Assembly (NCBI RefSeq): GCF_000379685.1
Contig: NZ_KB903251.1
Coordinates: 283,044-347,043, forward strand
Length of the DNA: 64,000 bases
Reading direction: 5' to 3'
Origin: Catelliglobosispora koreensis DSM 44566
Lineage (GTDB): Bacteria; Actinomycetota; Actinomycetes; Mycobacteriales; Micromonosporaceae
Shown: positions 7,476-16,770 of the stretch, in pieces
Layout of the letters: each line of letters starts with the position of its first letter
How positions within the stretch are numbered: position 1 is the first letter of the stretch
Made by a program: the position numbers and the translations under genes
Notes under the pieces: model-generated
The model's database searches: none
What the model was told of the DNA's origin: nothing
What the model saw: only the letters and a program-made list of their open reading frames with translations

Positions 7476-8504
7476 GTGGATCGTAAACGTTTACAACCTG
7501 CGGATGGACGGCCGACAGTGCACACGGTCGCCGCGCTCGCTGGAGTTTCGATCGCGTCCGCATCGCGGGTCCTCAATGGACTCGGAGCCAGCCCCGAAAC
7601 GGTCCGTAAAGTGCGGGCCGCGGCGGCAGAGGTGGGGTATGTCCCGAATGCAATCGCACGCTCGCTGCAATCCCAGCGCACCGACCTAATCGCCTTCGCG
7701 GTTGAGGACATCGGCAACCCGGTTTACGTCGAAATGATGCGTGCCATCGAGGCAGTGGTGGCCGAGTCGGGCCGTCAGCTGGTCGTGCACGCGACCGGGG
7801 GAAATGTGGCTTCAGAGACGGCTTTGCTGCGCCGTCTGGCACACCGGTATGTCGACGGGATGATTATCTCGCCGATCCGTGTCACCGACGCCCACGTCGC
7901 GGCGATCTCAGATAGCCCCGCGCCCGTTGTCGTCATTGGACAGTTGCCAGACGCGGTTCCCGTGGACAACGTGCGCACAGACTCACGCACCGGTGTCGCG
8001 ATGGCCGTCGAACACCTTGCGGCACAAGGGCGCAAGCGCATCGGCCTGATCAACGGCCCGCTCGACACCGTTCCGGGCGCCGCTCGTGACGCTGGATTCC
8101 GGGCCGCCCTGGCCGCGCATGGCATGACGATTGACGAGGATTTGATTGAGATAGGCGAGTTTCAGTACGCCGCCGGCCGTGCCGCCGCCGAAAGAATGCT
8201 GTCCCGGACCGTGCCTGACGCCCTGTTCTGCGCTAACGACCTGATCGCGGTTGGGGCCTTGCACGCTCTCCTGGTCGCGGGACTGCGCGTGCCACAAGAC
8301 GTCGCCCTCGTGGGCATGGACGACACCGAGTTGGGGCGGATGTCGTTCCCGCAGATCTCCAGTGTGTCGCTGGGTTCGGCGGCCCGCGGGGGCATGGCGG
8401 CCAGGCTGCTGCTGGAGCGCATCAAGGACCCTGCCCTGCCTGCCCGCCGGGAACAAGTCGCACCGCATCTGGTGATCCGGGCGTCAAGCGAGGTGGCGCG
8501 GTGA
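7476..8504 (+). CDS. LacI-family transcriptional regulator of the catabolic operon
   Basis: The GTG at 7476 is chosen because AGCGGAGG ends 8 bases before it; an in-frame GTG at 7467 overlaps that site. The 342-residue protein has the LacI helix-turn-helix (V-H-T-V-A-A-L-A-G-V-S-I-A-S-A-S-R-V-L-N-G at about 16-36) and then a periplasmic-binding-protein-like effector domain. That domain includes the S-R-T-G-V-A-M-A-V-E-H-L stretch and the C-terminal F-C-A-N-D-L-I-A-V-G segment, and it binds a sugar ligand. It is the first gene of the operon and overlaps the first permease gene by 4 bases. Regulation is expected to be repression released by an imported sugar or its phosphate. Confidence 0.9.
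   Translation: MDRKRLQPADGRPTVHTVAALAGVSIASASRVLNGLGASPETVRKVRAAAAEVGYVPNAIARSLQSQRTDLIAFAVEDIGNPVYVEMMRAIEAVVAESGRQLVVHATGGNVASETALLRRLAHRYVDGMIISPIRVTDAHVAAISDSPAPVVVIGQLPDAVPVDNVRTDSRTGVAMAVEHLAAQGRKRIGLINGPLDTVPGAARDAGFRAALAAHGMTIDEDLIEIGEFQYAAGRAAAERMLSRTVPDALFCANDLIAVGALHALLVAGLRVPQDVALVGMDDTELGRMSFPQISSVSLGSAARGGMAARLLLERIKDPALPARREQVAPHLVIRASSEVAR
7483..7494. promoter_or_regulatory. LacI-family operator 2, inside the regulator's first codons
   Basis: This second identical GTAAACGTTTAC lies 44 bases centre-to-centre from the first, close to four helical turns, and within codons 3-7 of the regulator gene. The arrangement suits cooperative binding or a short loop and negative autoregulation of the whole downstream operon. 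Confidence 0.8.
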
Positions 8505-9379
8505 AGCGGTCCGATCGCGCGACTATCTACTTCCTGCTGCTGCCGTCGCTGATGCCGATCGTGCTGCTGTCGCTGTTTCCCTTGCTGCGCGGCATGTACC
8601 TCGGGTTCACCGACGCCAGGGCGGGCCGCAACGTTGACGTGACGTTCACGGGACTGGCCAACTATCAGGAGCTGTTGCAGGACGATCTGTTCTGGAGCGC
8701 GTTCAAGGTCGGCCTGATCTGGGCGTTCGGCGTGACCGTGCTGCAGTTCTTCGCCTCTCTTGGCCTGGCGCTGTTGCTCAACCAGCCGTTGCGGTTCCGT
8801 GGCCTGGCCCGGGTGCTGGCACTGGTCCCGTGGGCGATGCCGCCCGTCGTGGTAGGCATCCTGTGGCGGCTCGTGTATCACCCCGACGCCGGACTGCTCA
8901 ACGAAGTGCTCTATCGCGTGGGGGCAGACGGCTTGCGTACCAACTGGTTGGGTGATTTCTCGACCGCACTGCCCGCGGTGATTCTGGTCGGAGTCTGGGC
9001 GGGCATGCCACAGACGACCGTCGTGCTCTTGGCTGGATTGCAAGGCGTGCCAAAGGAGCTGCACGAAGCCGCCGAGACTGACGGCGCCAGCCCGTGGCAA
9101 CGGTTCCGCAACGTCACGCTGCCCTCGCTCATGCCGGTCATCGTGGCGATCACGTCGCTGGACTTCATCTGGAACTTCAACTCCTTCGGCCTTGTCTACG
9201 TGCTCACGCAAGGCGGTCCGGGCGGAAAGACCATGCTGCCCATGCTCTTCGCCTATGAGGAGGCGTTCCGTTACGGCAACTACGGTTACGCGGCCGCTCT
9301 GGGCAACGTGATGGTGCTGATCATCGTGGCACTCCTGGCTATCTACTTGCGGCGCCGGCTCCGGGAGGCGAACCAGTGA
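8501..9379 (+). CDS. Carbohydrate ABC transporter permease, MalF/UgpA type
   Basis: This 292-residue protein has six hydrophobic segments and the EAA loop (E-A-A-E-T-D-G-A-S-P-W-Q-R-F at about 188-201), which contacts the transporter ATPase. It belongs to the CUT1 di/oligosaccharide group. GTG start overlapping the LacI stop by 4 bases. The partner ATPase is absent from the operon. Many actinomycete CUT1 systems share a single MsiK-type ATPase encoded elsewhere, and that is the likely case here. Confidence 0.92.
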   Translation: MKRSDRATIYFLLLPSLMPIVLLSLFPLLRGMYLGFTDARAGRNVDVTFTGLANYQELLQDDLFWSAFKVGLIWAFGVTVLQFFASLGLALLLNQPLRFRGLARVLALVPWAMPPVVVGILWRLVYHPDAGLLNEVLYRVGADGLRTNWLGDFSTALPAVILVGVWAGMPQTTVVLLAGLQGVPKELHEAAETDGASPWQRFRNVTLPSLMPVIVAITSLDFIWNFNSFGLVYVLTQGGPGGKTMLPMLFAYEEAFRYGNYGYAAALGNVMVLIIVALLAIYLRRRLREANQ

Positions 9380-10194
9380 AACGTTTCCTGCAATATGTGG
9401 CGCTCACGGCGTACCTCATCTTCCTGGGTTTTCCCTTGGTTTGGATGTTGTCGACGTCGTTCAAGCCACCTCGTGAACTCGTCCAGTTGCATCCGTCGCT
9501 GATCCCGGATGCGCCCACCGTGAACAACTACGTGCAGGCGTTCACGGAGCAGGAGCTCGGCAGGGCCGCGTTCAACAGCCTTCAGGTCTCGCTCGCGTCG
9601 GCGTTGCTGACGGTGCTCGTGGCCCTGCCAGCTTCCTACGCCCTGGCCCGGTTCAAAACGAGACTCGGCACGCTCGCGCTGGGCTGGGTGCTGCTGTCCC
9701 AGCTGTTCCCGTTCGTGCTGCTGATCATTCCGATCTTCCTCATCCTGCGGGAGGTTCAGCTCGCCAACACGCACACCGGGCTGATCCTGATCTACGTCGT
9801 GTGGGCCTTGCCGTTCGCGCTGTGGATGCTGCAGGGATTCGTTCGCAACATCCCACGGGAGCTGGAGGAAGCCGCGTCGGTTGACGGGGCGACTCGCCTG
9901 CAAGTGTTGCGGAAGGTGGTCTTCCCGTTGCTCGCACCAGGGGTGGTGGCCACCGCACTGTTCGCCTTCATCTCGGCGTGGAATGAATTCTTCTTCGCCC
10001 TCGTGCTCCTCAAGAGCCCTGATCTCGCGACGTTGCCAGTGACCCTGGCCAGGTTCGTCGGGATCGAGGGCACAGCCCGGCTCGGTCCGCTGGCGGCGGG
10101 TTCCCTGCTCGCCACCATCCCCAGCCTGCTGTTCTTCGCCTTCATGCAACGCCGGCTTTCCTCAGGATCCCTAGCCGGAGCAGTAAAAGGCTGA
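9376..10194 (+). CDS. Carbohydrate ABC transporter permease, MalG/UgpE type
   Basis: The 272-residue second CUT1 permease has six membrane segments and an EAA loop (E-E-A-A-S-V-D-G-A-T-R-L at about 158-169). It would pair with the upstream permease to form the membrane channel. GTG start, 4-base overlap with the preceding gene. A 12-base-arm hairpin covers its stop codon and separates it from the binding-protein gene. Confidence 0.92.
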   Translation: MKRFLQYVALTAYLIFLGFPLVWMLSTSFKPPRELVQLHPSLIPDAPTVNNYVQAFTEQELGRAAFNSLQVSLASALLTVLVALPASYALARFKTRLGTLALGWVLLSQLFPFVLLIIPIFLILREVQLANTHTGLILIYVVWALPFALWMLQGFVRNIPRELEEAASVDGATRLQVLRKVVFPLLAPGVVATALFAFISAWNEFFFALVLLKSPDLATLPVTLARFVGIEGTARLGPLAAGSLLATIPSLLFFAFMQRRLSSGSLAGAVKG

Positions 10195-10219
10195 CGGCGT
10201 CTCTCACACGCCGTCAGCC
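10189..10219 (+). promoter_or_regulatory. Intra-operon stem-loop between permease and binding protein
   Basis: Perfect 12-base arms (10189-10200 and 10208-10219) around a 7-base loop include the permease stop codon. No T-run follows. In transport operons such stems often protect or separate the binding-protein message, so that this protein is made in excess over the permeases. That role is an inference; partial termination is the alternative. Confidence 0.6.
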
Positions 10220-10246
10220 AGTTCCCTTCAACAAGGAGGTTCAATT

Positions 10247-11527
10247 ATGTTCCGTCGACTCGCTGCCGTCACGGCGGCGGCCGTCGTCGGTTTAGGCGTC
10301 CTCGCCGGGTGCAGCGGAAGCGACCCTGGCGATGACACCACCGGCCCCGTCAAGCTGCGCTTTCTTTCCCTTGCGTGGCAGAAGGAATCGCTCCAGGCCA
10401 ACAAGGATCTGGTGGCGAAGTGGAACGCCGAAAACCCCAACATTCAGATTGAATATGTTCAGGGAGACTGGAACTCCGTTCACGACCAGCTGCTGACCTC
10501 GTTCGAAGGCGGCGACGCCCCCGACATCTTCCAGTACGAGTCGGCCGCTATCGGCGAGTTCAGCAAGCAGGGCTACCTGGCCGACCTGTCGAGCCTGATG
10601 TCCAGTGAACTCAAAGGCCAGATCAGCCCCGGCATCTGGGACACCGTGACCTTCGATAACAAGGTCGCCGGAATTCCGTTCCTGCTGGAGTCACAGGTCA
10701 TCATCGCCAACAAGAAGCTGCTGGACGCGGCGGGCGTCGCTGTTCCCCCGGCGACGGGCGGCTGGACCTGGGACGAGTTCCAGGCCAACGCGCAGAAACT
10801 GACCGCTGGCGAGAACTACGGCGTGGCGTGGGCACTCAAGTCGCCGACGAACCGCGTCATGAACCTGTCGCTGAACTTCGACGGCAAGTTCTTCTACAAC
10901 GAGGGCGGCAAAAACGTCGTGAAGATCGGCGACGCCGAAACCGCTGTCCCGAAGCGGATTCACGACATGCTCTACACGGCCAAGTCGGCCTCGCCCGCGG
11001 CACTGGGAATGTCCGGAGCGGACAGTCTGCCGGGCTTCTTCGCCGGAAAGTACGCGATGCTCCCCGGATCGGTGTCGTTGCGTCAGCAGATGGTCGAGCA
11101 GGCTCCCGCCGGGTTCGAGTGGGTCACCATCCCGCCGCTGAAGGGGGTTTCGTCGAACCACGCCGCCAACCCGCAGACACTGTCCATTTCGGAGGACTCG
11201 AAGGCCAAGAAGCAGGCCATGCAATTCCTTGAGTACTTCCTCAACCCGGCCAACATGGCCACGCTGGCCAAGGGCGACTGGCTCGTGCCCACGGGCACCA
11301 AGGCCAACGAGGAACTCGTCAAGCTCACCCAGGGCAAGCAGGGCTGGGATGTGGCCGCCGACAGTGCCAAGGACCTGACCGTCTCGGCGTTCCAGAAGGT
11401 TCCCGGCTACCCGGAGTGGAAGACGAAATACGCCACCCCGGCGCTGCAGCAGTACTTCGCGAACAAAATCACGCTCGATCAGCTGAAAACCCAGCTGACC
11501 GACGGAGGCAAGGCGGTGTTGAAGTAA
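10247..11527 (+). CDS. Extracellular sugar-binding lipoprotein of the ABC transporter
   Basis: The 426-residue protein has a signal peptide ending in a canonical lipobox L-A-G-C (Cys22), so it is tethered to the outer membrane face. The mature part is a cluster B (MalE/UgpB-like) solute-binding protein: L-V-A-K-W-N-A-E-N-P-N-I-Q-I near 60, G-D-A-P-D-I-F-Q-Y-E, and the hinge A-G-I-P-F-L-L-E-S-Q. It delivers the substrate to the two permeases. The start is fixed by an exceptionally good AAGGAGG about 9 bases upstream. Its stop codon overlaps the next ATG by one base. Confidence 0.93.
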   Translation: MFRRLAAVTAAAVVGLGVLAGCSGSDPGDDTTGPVKLRFLSLAWQKESLQANKDLVAKWNAENPNIQIEYVQGDWNSVHDQLLTSFEGGDAPDIFQYESAAIGEFSKQGYLADLSSLMSSELKGQISPGIWDTVTFDNKVAGIPFLLESQVIIANKKLLDAAGVAVPPATGGWTWDEFQANAQKLTAGENYGVAWALKSPTNRVMNLSLNFDGKFFYNEGGKNVVKIGDAETAVPKRIHDMLYTAKSASPAALGMSGADSLPGFFAGKYAMLPGSVSLRQQMVEQAPAGFEWVTIPPLKGVSSNHAANPQTLSISEDSKAKKQAMQFLEYFLNPANMATLAKGDWLVPTGTKANEELVKLTQGKQGWDVAADSAKDLTVSAFQKVPGYPEWKTKYATPALQQYFANKITLDQLKTQLTDGGKAVLK

Positions 11528-12657
11528 TGAGCACCCTGCTCGACAGGTCGGTGGGCTGCCTCGTTGGCGCCGCGGTGGGCGATGCCCTCGGCGGTGCCAC
11601 CGAGACGGCGTTGCCTGAAGAGATCCGCGCCCGGTACGGCGGATGGGTAGAGGGCATCGTGGCCCCGTTCTATGAGAACTGGGCGACGGGCCGTCCACTC
11701 GCGCCGTATCACAAAGGCGACGGGCATATCACCGACGACACCCTGCTCACCCACGCCCTCGTGCGGGTGTATGCGCGCAAGCGCGATCACCTCGACGCGT
11801 TCGACGTGGATGCGCTGCTGGTGCCAGATCTGGTCGAGCAGGTGGTCTACATTCCGGACATGGAACGCGAGGCGGTGGCCTTTCACCGCCTCGCGGCCGC
11901 GGAACGCTGGCTGATCACGCGGCTTCGGCACGCTCACGCCGATCCGCGTGAGGCCGGCGTGGGCAACATCTGCAACTGCGGTGCGGCGATGTACATGGCT
12001 CCGGTGGGTGTGGTGAACGCGGGCGATCCGGCCGGGGCCTATGCCGAGGCGGCCGACATCGCCGGCGCACATCAGCACAGCTTTGGGCGCGAAGCGGCCG
12101 CTGTTTTCGCGGCCGCGGTGGCGGCGGCGATGTCGCCGGGCGCCACGGTCGAAGACGTCGTGGACGCTTGCCTTTCGCTGGCCAAAGACGGGACGTATCA
12201 GGCGATCGCGGCGGTGCGGCAGGCAGCTATGAAAACGGGTGACTGGCGTTCGGCGATCGTGCCGTTGCGTCAGGCGATCGCGCCGTTTGACACCGTCGGG
12301 GAGGACTACCGCAATCCGGGACTGGGAGCACGACGGCCCAGCCGGCTGCACTCCATCGAAGAGCTGCCCGTTGCCCTGGGCATGCTGCTGGTGTCCAAAG
12401 GCGACTACCGAGGCTCCGTCCTGGGCGCGGTCAATTACGGCCGGGACGCCGACTCAACCGCGACCATGGCGGGAGCCATCGCTGGCGCGCTAGGTGGAGA
12501 GGTCCCCTCCGCCTGGGCCGAGTCGGTGTCCCGTGCTTCGCAGACCGATCTCGCCTCGCCGGGCCGGGTGCTAGCTGAAGTGGCAGCCGAGGTCTTCGAC
12601 CGGGACCAGACGCGGTTTGCTCTGCGCTCGCAACGGTTTCTGGCGCTGCGGGGGTGA
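11527..12657 (+). CDS. ADP-ribosylglycohydrolase family protein (first copy)
   Basis: The 376-residue, all-helical enzyme shows the family's metal-binding motifs: G-A-A-V-G-D-A-L-G-G at about 13-22, G-H-I-T-D-D-T-L-L at about 65-73, and a C-terminal Y-G-R-D-A-D-S-T-A-T-M-A-G-A. These coordinate two Mg2+ ions and cleave N- or O-glycosidic bonds of ribose. The ATG at 11527 overlaps the preceding stop. Its place between a sugar transporter and a ribokinase-type kinase suggests a catabolic glycosidase acting on an imported ribosyl conjugate. I consider reversal of protein ADP-ribosylation unlikely here. It is about 75 residues longer than the minimal ARH fold. Confidence 0.88.
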   Translation: MSTLLDRSVGCLVGAAVGDALGGATETALPEEIRARYGGWVEGIVAPFYENWATGRPLAPYHKGDGHITDDTLLTHALVRVYARKRDHLDAFDVDALLVPDLVEQVVYIPDMEREAVAFHRLAAAERWLITRLRHAHADPREAGVGNICNCGAAMYMAPVGVVNAGDPAGAYAEAADIAGAHQHSFGREAAAVFAAAVAAAMSPGATVEDVVDACLSLAKDGTYQAIAAVRQAAMKTGDWRSAIVPLRQAIAPFDTVGEDYRNPGLGARRPSRLHSIEELPVALGMLLVSKGDYRGSVLGAVNYGRDADSTATMAGAIAGALGGEVPSAWAESVSRASQTDLASPGRVLAEVAAEVFDRDQTRFALRSQRFLALRG

Positions 12658-12665
12658 GATTCTAG

Positions 12666-13955
12666 ATGCGCTTGACGTGGGTGCAGCCCGAAGACTTGTT
12701 GCCGCACGAGCTTGCGGCCTGCCGGGACGAGGGCCGTGACGTGTCCGAGGTGCAGCGGCGCTGGGTGTCTGCCGGAGGCTCAGTCGTTGCTCCCGTGTCC
12801 GGCGCGTCGGGCGTGGCGGCTGATCCGTTGCTCCGTGCGCTAGCCGTCGAACTGCTGGACGAGCTCGACGCGGTGGCGGGACCCGTTCCGGTCATTAATG
12901 AAACGCTGCAGGCGACGACGCACGCGGCGGGGCTCGACGTGGAGCGGGTGCACCGGGCGTGGGCCGGGCGGGCTGCTGGGTGCCTGCTCGGTAAGCCCGT
13001 GGAAAAGATTCCGCGCCAAGGGATTCGCGAGATTCTGGAGTCGAGCGGGCGTTGGCCGCTCAGTGGGTACTTCACAGCCAACGGTGTGCCCACGGAAGTT
13101 CTGCGGCGGTGGCCGTGGAACCGGCGCAGTGCGCCCACGTCACTGGCGGAAAACATTGATGGGATGCCCGAGGACGACGACCTCAACTACGCGTTGCTAG
13201 CGTTGCATCTCCTGGAGACTCACGGCCGCGAGTTCACTTCCGCGCACGTCGCGCAGGCGTGGCTCGATCTGCTTCCGGCGGGGCGGGTGTTCACGGCTGA
13301 GCGCATCGCGTACCGCAATCTGCTCTTGGGTCTAACGCCACCGCAAACGGCACGGCACCACAACCCGTTCCGGGAGTGGATCGGAGCGCAGATCAGGGCT
13401 GACGTTTACGGTTGGGCTAGCCCGGGACAGCCCATTCTTGCCGCCGCGATGGCCGCGCGCGACGCGGCGGTCAGTCATGTGGGCGATGGCATCCACGGGG
13501 CGAGATGGGTGGCGGCCATGACCGCGACGGCTGTCGTCGCGTCCACCGTGGACGAAGTGCTCGACGCCGGGGAAGCGGTGCTTCCACAGGACTCCCGGCT
13601 CGGGGCGGCCGTCCGCAAAGCGCGGCGGCTCACGGGCGACTGGGAATCGCGCGTGGACGAGATCTACCGTGAACACGGGCATTTGCATTGGGTGCACGTG
13701 CGCAACAACGCCTCGCTCGTGGCCGCAGCCTTGGCATATGGGCGGGGCGACTTTAGCGCGTCCATCACGGCTGTCGTCAGCGGCGGCTGGGACACGGACT
13801 CCAACGGGGCTACCGTCGGCTCCATCGTTGGCGCACTGAGCGGTTCGATCGCTCCACAGTGGACAGATCCGTTGAAAGACACGTTACGCAGCAGCATCTC
13901 CGGATTCGACGGCGTGACGTTCTCCGAACTAGCAGCGCGGGTGGCAGCAGTATGA
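12666..13955 (+). CDS. ADP-ribosylglycohydrolase family protein (second, diverged copy)
   Basis: This 429-residue paralogue has an extra N-terminal segment (about residues 1-95) rich in charged residues. The glycohydrolase domain follows: R-A-W-A-G-R-A-A-G-C-L-L-G-K-P at about 97-111, E-D-D-D-L-N-Y replacing the T-D-D-T motif, and S-G-G-W-D-T-D-S-N-G-A-T near the end. The metal-binding acidic residues are kept, but the substrate loop is altered, so substrate or bond preference may differ from the first copy. It starts 8 bases after that gene and overlaps the kinase gene by 4 bases. Confidence 0.85.
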   Translation: MRLTWVQPEDLLPHELAACRDEGRDVSEVQRRWVSAGGSVVAPVSGASGVAADPLLRALAVELLDELDAVAGPVPVINETLQATTHAAGLDVERVHRAWAGRAAGCLLGKPVEKIPRQGIREILESSGRWPLSGYFTANGVPTEVLRRWPWNRRSAPTSLAENIDGMPEDDDLNYALLALHLLETHGREFTSAHVAQAWLDLLPAGRVFTAERIAYRNLLLGLTPPQTARHHNPFREWIGAQIRADVYGWASPGQPILAAAMAARDAAVSHVGDGIHGARWVAAMTATAVVASTVDEVLDAGEAVLPQDSRLGAAVRKARRLTGDWESRVDEIYREHGHLHWVHVRNNASLVAAALAYGRGDFSASITAVVSGGWDTDSNGATVGSIVGALSGSIAPQWTDPLKDTLRSSISGFDGVTFSELAARVAAV

Positions 13956-14836
13956 CCAAGGTCGCCGTCGTCGGCAGCGTGAACATGGATCTGGTCGTGA
14001 GCACGGTCGCCCTGCCCAAGCCGGGGGAAACCGTGCTGGGCGAGTCTTTCGTGACCATCCCGGGTGGCAAAGGCGCCAACCAGGCGATCGCGGTGGCACT
14101 CGCTGGCGGGCGGTGCACGTTCATCGGGGCCGTGGGCACCGACACGTTTGGACCCACGTTGCGTGGCAACCTTGAGTCGTCTGGCGTTGGTATCTCGAGG
14201 CTGCGCACGGTGCCCGGACCGTCAGGCGTGGCGCTCATCGCCGTCGACAAAGCCGGTGAGAACAGCATTGTCGTGGCCCCAGGCGCCAACGCGACCGTGA
14301 CGAAACTGGAAGTCCAGGACCGGCTCACGATTGAAGAGGCCGACTCGCTGTTGTGCCAGCTGGAGATTCCGCTTCCCGCCGTCGCCCAAGCCGCCGCCGC
14401 CGCGAAATCAGCGGGCACGTTCGTGGTGCTTAACGCGGCTCCAGCGCGGCAACTGCCCGCCGAACTGCTCGGCGCGGTGGATCTGCTCATCGTGAACCAG
14501 ACGGAAGCCGCTGCCATTGGCGGACCGCTGGCGACAGTCCAGGATCTGCTGCGGCTCGTGCCCAGGGTGGTGCTGACGCTCGGGGCGGCCGGTGCCGAAT
14601 ACGCCTCGCGGGATGGGGAATTCCTGACGGTTCCGGCGCCACGGGTGACTGCCGTGGACACGACCGCGGCGGGAGACGCCTTCACCGGCGCGCTCACCGT
14701 CGCGTTAGGACAGGGCCGTCCGGTGGAAACCGCGCTGCGCTGGGCGTGCGCGGCCGGGGCGGTGTGCGCGACAAAACGGGGAGCCGTGCTGCCAACCGCA
14801 GCGGAGATCGATCAGCTATTCGAGGCCAGCTCATGA
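13952..14836 (+). CDS. Ribokinase-type PfkB sugar kinase
   Basis: The 294-residue protein has both PfkB signatures: the N-terminal [10 protein letters not shown] at about 37-46, and the C-terminal [13 protein letters not shown] with the catalytic Asp of the anion-hole motif. The N-V-D-like start [10 protein letters not shown] is typical of ribokinases. It would phosphorylate ribose or a related sugar with ATP after cleavage by the glycohydrolases. Four-base overlaps with both neighbours indicate translational coupling. Exact sugar specificity is not shown by sequence. Confidence 0.9.
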   Translation: MTKVAVVGSVNMDLVVSTVALPKPGETVLGESFVTIPGGKGANQAIAVALAGGRCTFIGAVGTDTFGPTLRGNLESSGVGISRLRTVPGPSGVALIAVDKAGENSIVVAPGANATVTKLEVQDRLTIEEADSLLCQLEIPLPAVAQAAAAAKSAGTFVVLNAAPARQLPAELLGAVDLLIVNQTEAAAIGGPLATVQDLLRLVPRVVLTLGAAGAEYASRDGEFLTVPAPRVTAVDTTAAGDAFTGALTVALGQGRPVETALRWACAAGAVCATKRGAVLPTAAEIDQLFEASS

Positions 14837-16761
14837 ACCCGTACGTGCCCAGACCCATCGACCTGCCGACCTCGCTGCCGCTCGTGCCGGGAGCCGATCT
14901 GTCGGCGATAGACGAAGCGAAGATCTTTGCCGGCCCGGATGACTTGAGGCTGCTGCCCTTGTGGCGCGAGCAGCTTGGCCGGTGGCGTGCCGAAGCCCGG
15001 GACCGGATCGCCTACGACGGCAGCCACTACGACGAGGTAGATGGCGATTGCTTCACCATCAGCCTGGCGTGGCTGTGGGACGAGACGCTCTATGACCACG
15101 ATCGCGGTGTCTTCACCGTTGACACGTTTGTCGACGCGGCCGAGCGTGACTTCGGCGGCATCGATGGCGTGGTGCTCTGGCACGCCTATCCCGTCATCGG
15201 GATCGACGACCGGAACCAGTTTGACTTCTACCGCGATATTTCCGAGCTTTCGGCTGTGGTGCAAGCGTTTCAAGCTCGTGGTGTGCGTGTGTTCCTGGAC
15301 TACAACCCGTGGGACACGGGAACCCGCCGGGAGACCGCGACCGACGCCGAACTCATGGCCGAACTCGCACGGGAATATGGCGTTGACGGCATCTTCCTCG
15401 ACACTCTCAAGGAAGGCGCTGGAGAACTGCGCCGTGAACTCGACGCCGTGCGTCCCGGAATCGTGCTCGAAGGCGAGTCGCGGGTGCCGCTCGTCCGCAT
15501 TGGCGATCACGCGATGTCGTGGGCACAGTGGTTCGCCGACTCGGAAGTGCCAGGTGTCTTGCGGGCCAAGTGGTTTGAACGCCGGCACATGCTGCACCAC
15601 ACGCGCCGCTGGCACCGGGATCATCTTGAGGAGCTTCAGTCAGCCTGGCTCAACGGCTGCGGAGTGCTCCTCTGGGAAAGTGTGTTTGGCGTCTGGGTCG
15701 GCTGGAGCGAACGCGATCGTAATGTCCTCAAAGCGATGCGCAGGGTGCAGAAGCGCTATCCAGAATGGCTGCGTTCCGAGGACTGGACGCCCTTAGCGTC
15801 GGCCGCCAACGGCGTTTACAGCTCGCGGTGGGTCCACAACGGGCAGCCACTGTGGACAGTCGTGAACCGCGGAGATACGTATGACGGCCCGTGGCTGATC
15901 ACTGAGGAACTTGAGGGCTGCCACTGGTTCGATCCCGCCAGCGGGATTCCGCTCACGGTCACGCCTATTGGCGGCGGGCTCATCGAGATTGGCGGCCTCC
16001 TGCCGCCGGGCGGGATCGCGGCGGTGTTCGCCTCACCCGTGCCAGAGGAAGTTTCCCGCCTGAGCGAGGGCGATCCGTCGTTCCCGGCGCGGTGCGCCGA
16101 GCGGGTTCCCGTCGCACGAGCTTTCGTGCCTAACGTGCCGCTGGGGATGGTTGCCGTCGATGGTGGCCGATATGAGCTCACGGTGCGCTATCGCCAGCGG
16201 GAGACCGGGCTTTACGGCGAGACGCCGTATGTCAACGAGTGGAAGCCGTTGCCGCCACGCTTGCACCACCTGGCGACCGTGGCGCGCAGTGTCCACTTGG
16301 GACGGTTCGCCATCGCGACGCACGAGGTGAGCAACGCCGAGTTCCGAGCTTTTCTAAACGCCACCTCCTATCGGCCTGCGAGGGAGGAACGTTTCCTGGC
16401 CGGCCACGGTCTCGATGACGCTCCGGTGACGCACATCGACCTCGACGACGCTCGTGCTTACGCGCGGTGGGCCGGGTTGCGGCTGCCGACGGAAGACGAA
16501 TGGCAAGTCGCCGCTGCCGCAGGGCTTTTGGAACGCCGCGGCCCCGCCGTGTGGAACTTTACCGAAAGCGAGCACACGGACGGGCGTACCCGCTTTTGTG
16601 TGCTCAAGGGCGGAGCCGCCTTCCAGGCCGCTGGCTCCGACTGGTATTTCGACGGCGGACTTCGCTCAGCCAGTGTCTCGGCGAAGCTGCTGCTCCTCGG
16701 CGCGGGCATGACCCGTTCCGCCTCCATCGGCTTCCGTTGCGCGGCCGACTTACCCCACTGA
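14833..16761 (+). CDS. Glycosidase-like TIM barrel fused to an FGE-sulfatase-fold domain
   Basis: The 642-residue protein combines an N-terminal region (about 1-420) that looks like a glycoside hydrolase barrel with a C-terminal FGE-sulfatase (SUMF1) fold at about 437-642. The barrel shows [21 protein letters not shown] and V-L-E-G-E-S-R-V-P strands with candidate acidic catalytic residues. The SUMF1 part has [26 protein letters not shown] and I-G-F-R-C-A. The paired copper-binding cysteines of genuine formylglycine-generating enzymes are missing, so that activity is unlikely; the fold may bind a ligand or shape the active site. No signal peptide: cytosolic. The ATG overlaps the kinase stop by 4 bases. 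Confidence 0.7.
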   Translation: MNPYVPRPIDLPTSLPLVPGADLSAIDEAKIFAGPDDLRLLPLWREQLGRWRAEARDRIAYDGSHYDEVDGDCFTISLAWLWDETLYDHDRGVFTVDTFVDAAERDFGGIDGVVLWHAYPVIGIDDRNQFDFYRDISELSAVVQAFQARGVRVFLDYNPWDTGTRRETATDAELMAELAREYGVDGIFLDTLKEGAGELRRELDAVRPGIVLEGESRVPLVRIGDHAMSWAQWFADSEVPGVLRAKWFERRHMLHHTRRWHRDHLEELQSAWLNGCGVLLWESVFGVWVGWSERDRNVLKAMRRVQKRYPEWLRSEDWTPLASAANGVYSSRWVHNGQPLWTVVNRGDTYDGPWLITEELEGCHWFDPASGIPLTVTPIGGGLIEIGGLLPPGGIAAVFASPVPEEVSRLSEGDPSFPARCAERVPVARAFVPNVPLGMVAVDGGRYELTVRYRQRETGLYGETPYVNEWKPLPPRLHHLATVARSVHLGRFAIATHEVSNAEFRAFLNATSYRPAREERFLAGHGLDDAPVTHIDLDDARAYARWAGLRLPTEDEWQVAAAAGLLERRGPAVWNFTESEHTDGRTRFCVLKGGAAFQAAGSDWYFDGGLRSASVSAKLLLLGAGMTRSASIGFRCAADLPH

Positions 16762-16770
16762 GGTGTGTCC

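Noticed and set aside
11527..13955. Toxin-antitoxin or DraG-type nitrogenase control by the ADP-ribosylglycohydrolases
   Set aside because: No ADP-ribosyltransferase toxin or nitrogenase gene lies nearby, and the flanking genes are for sugar uptake and phosphorylation.
16139..16761. Formylglycine-generating (sulfatase-activating) function for the C-terminal domain
   Set aside because: The copper-binding cysteine pair is absent and no sulfatase is near, so only the fold is claimed.
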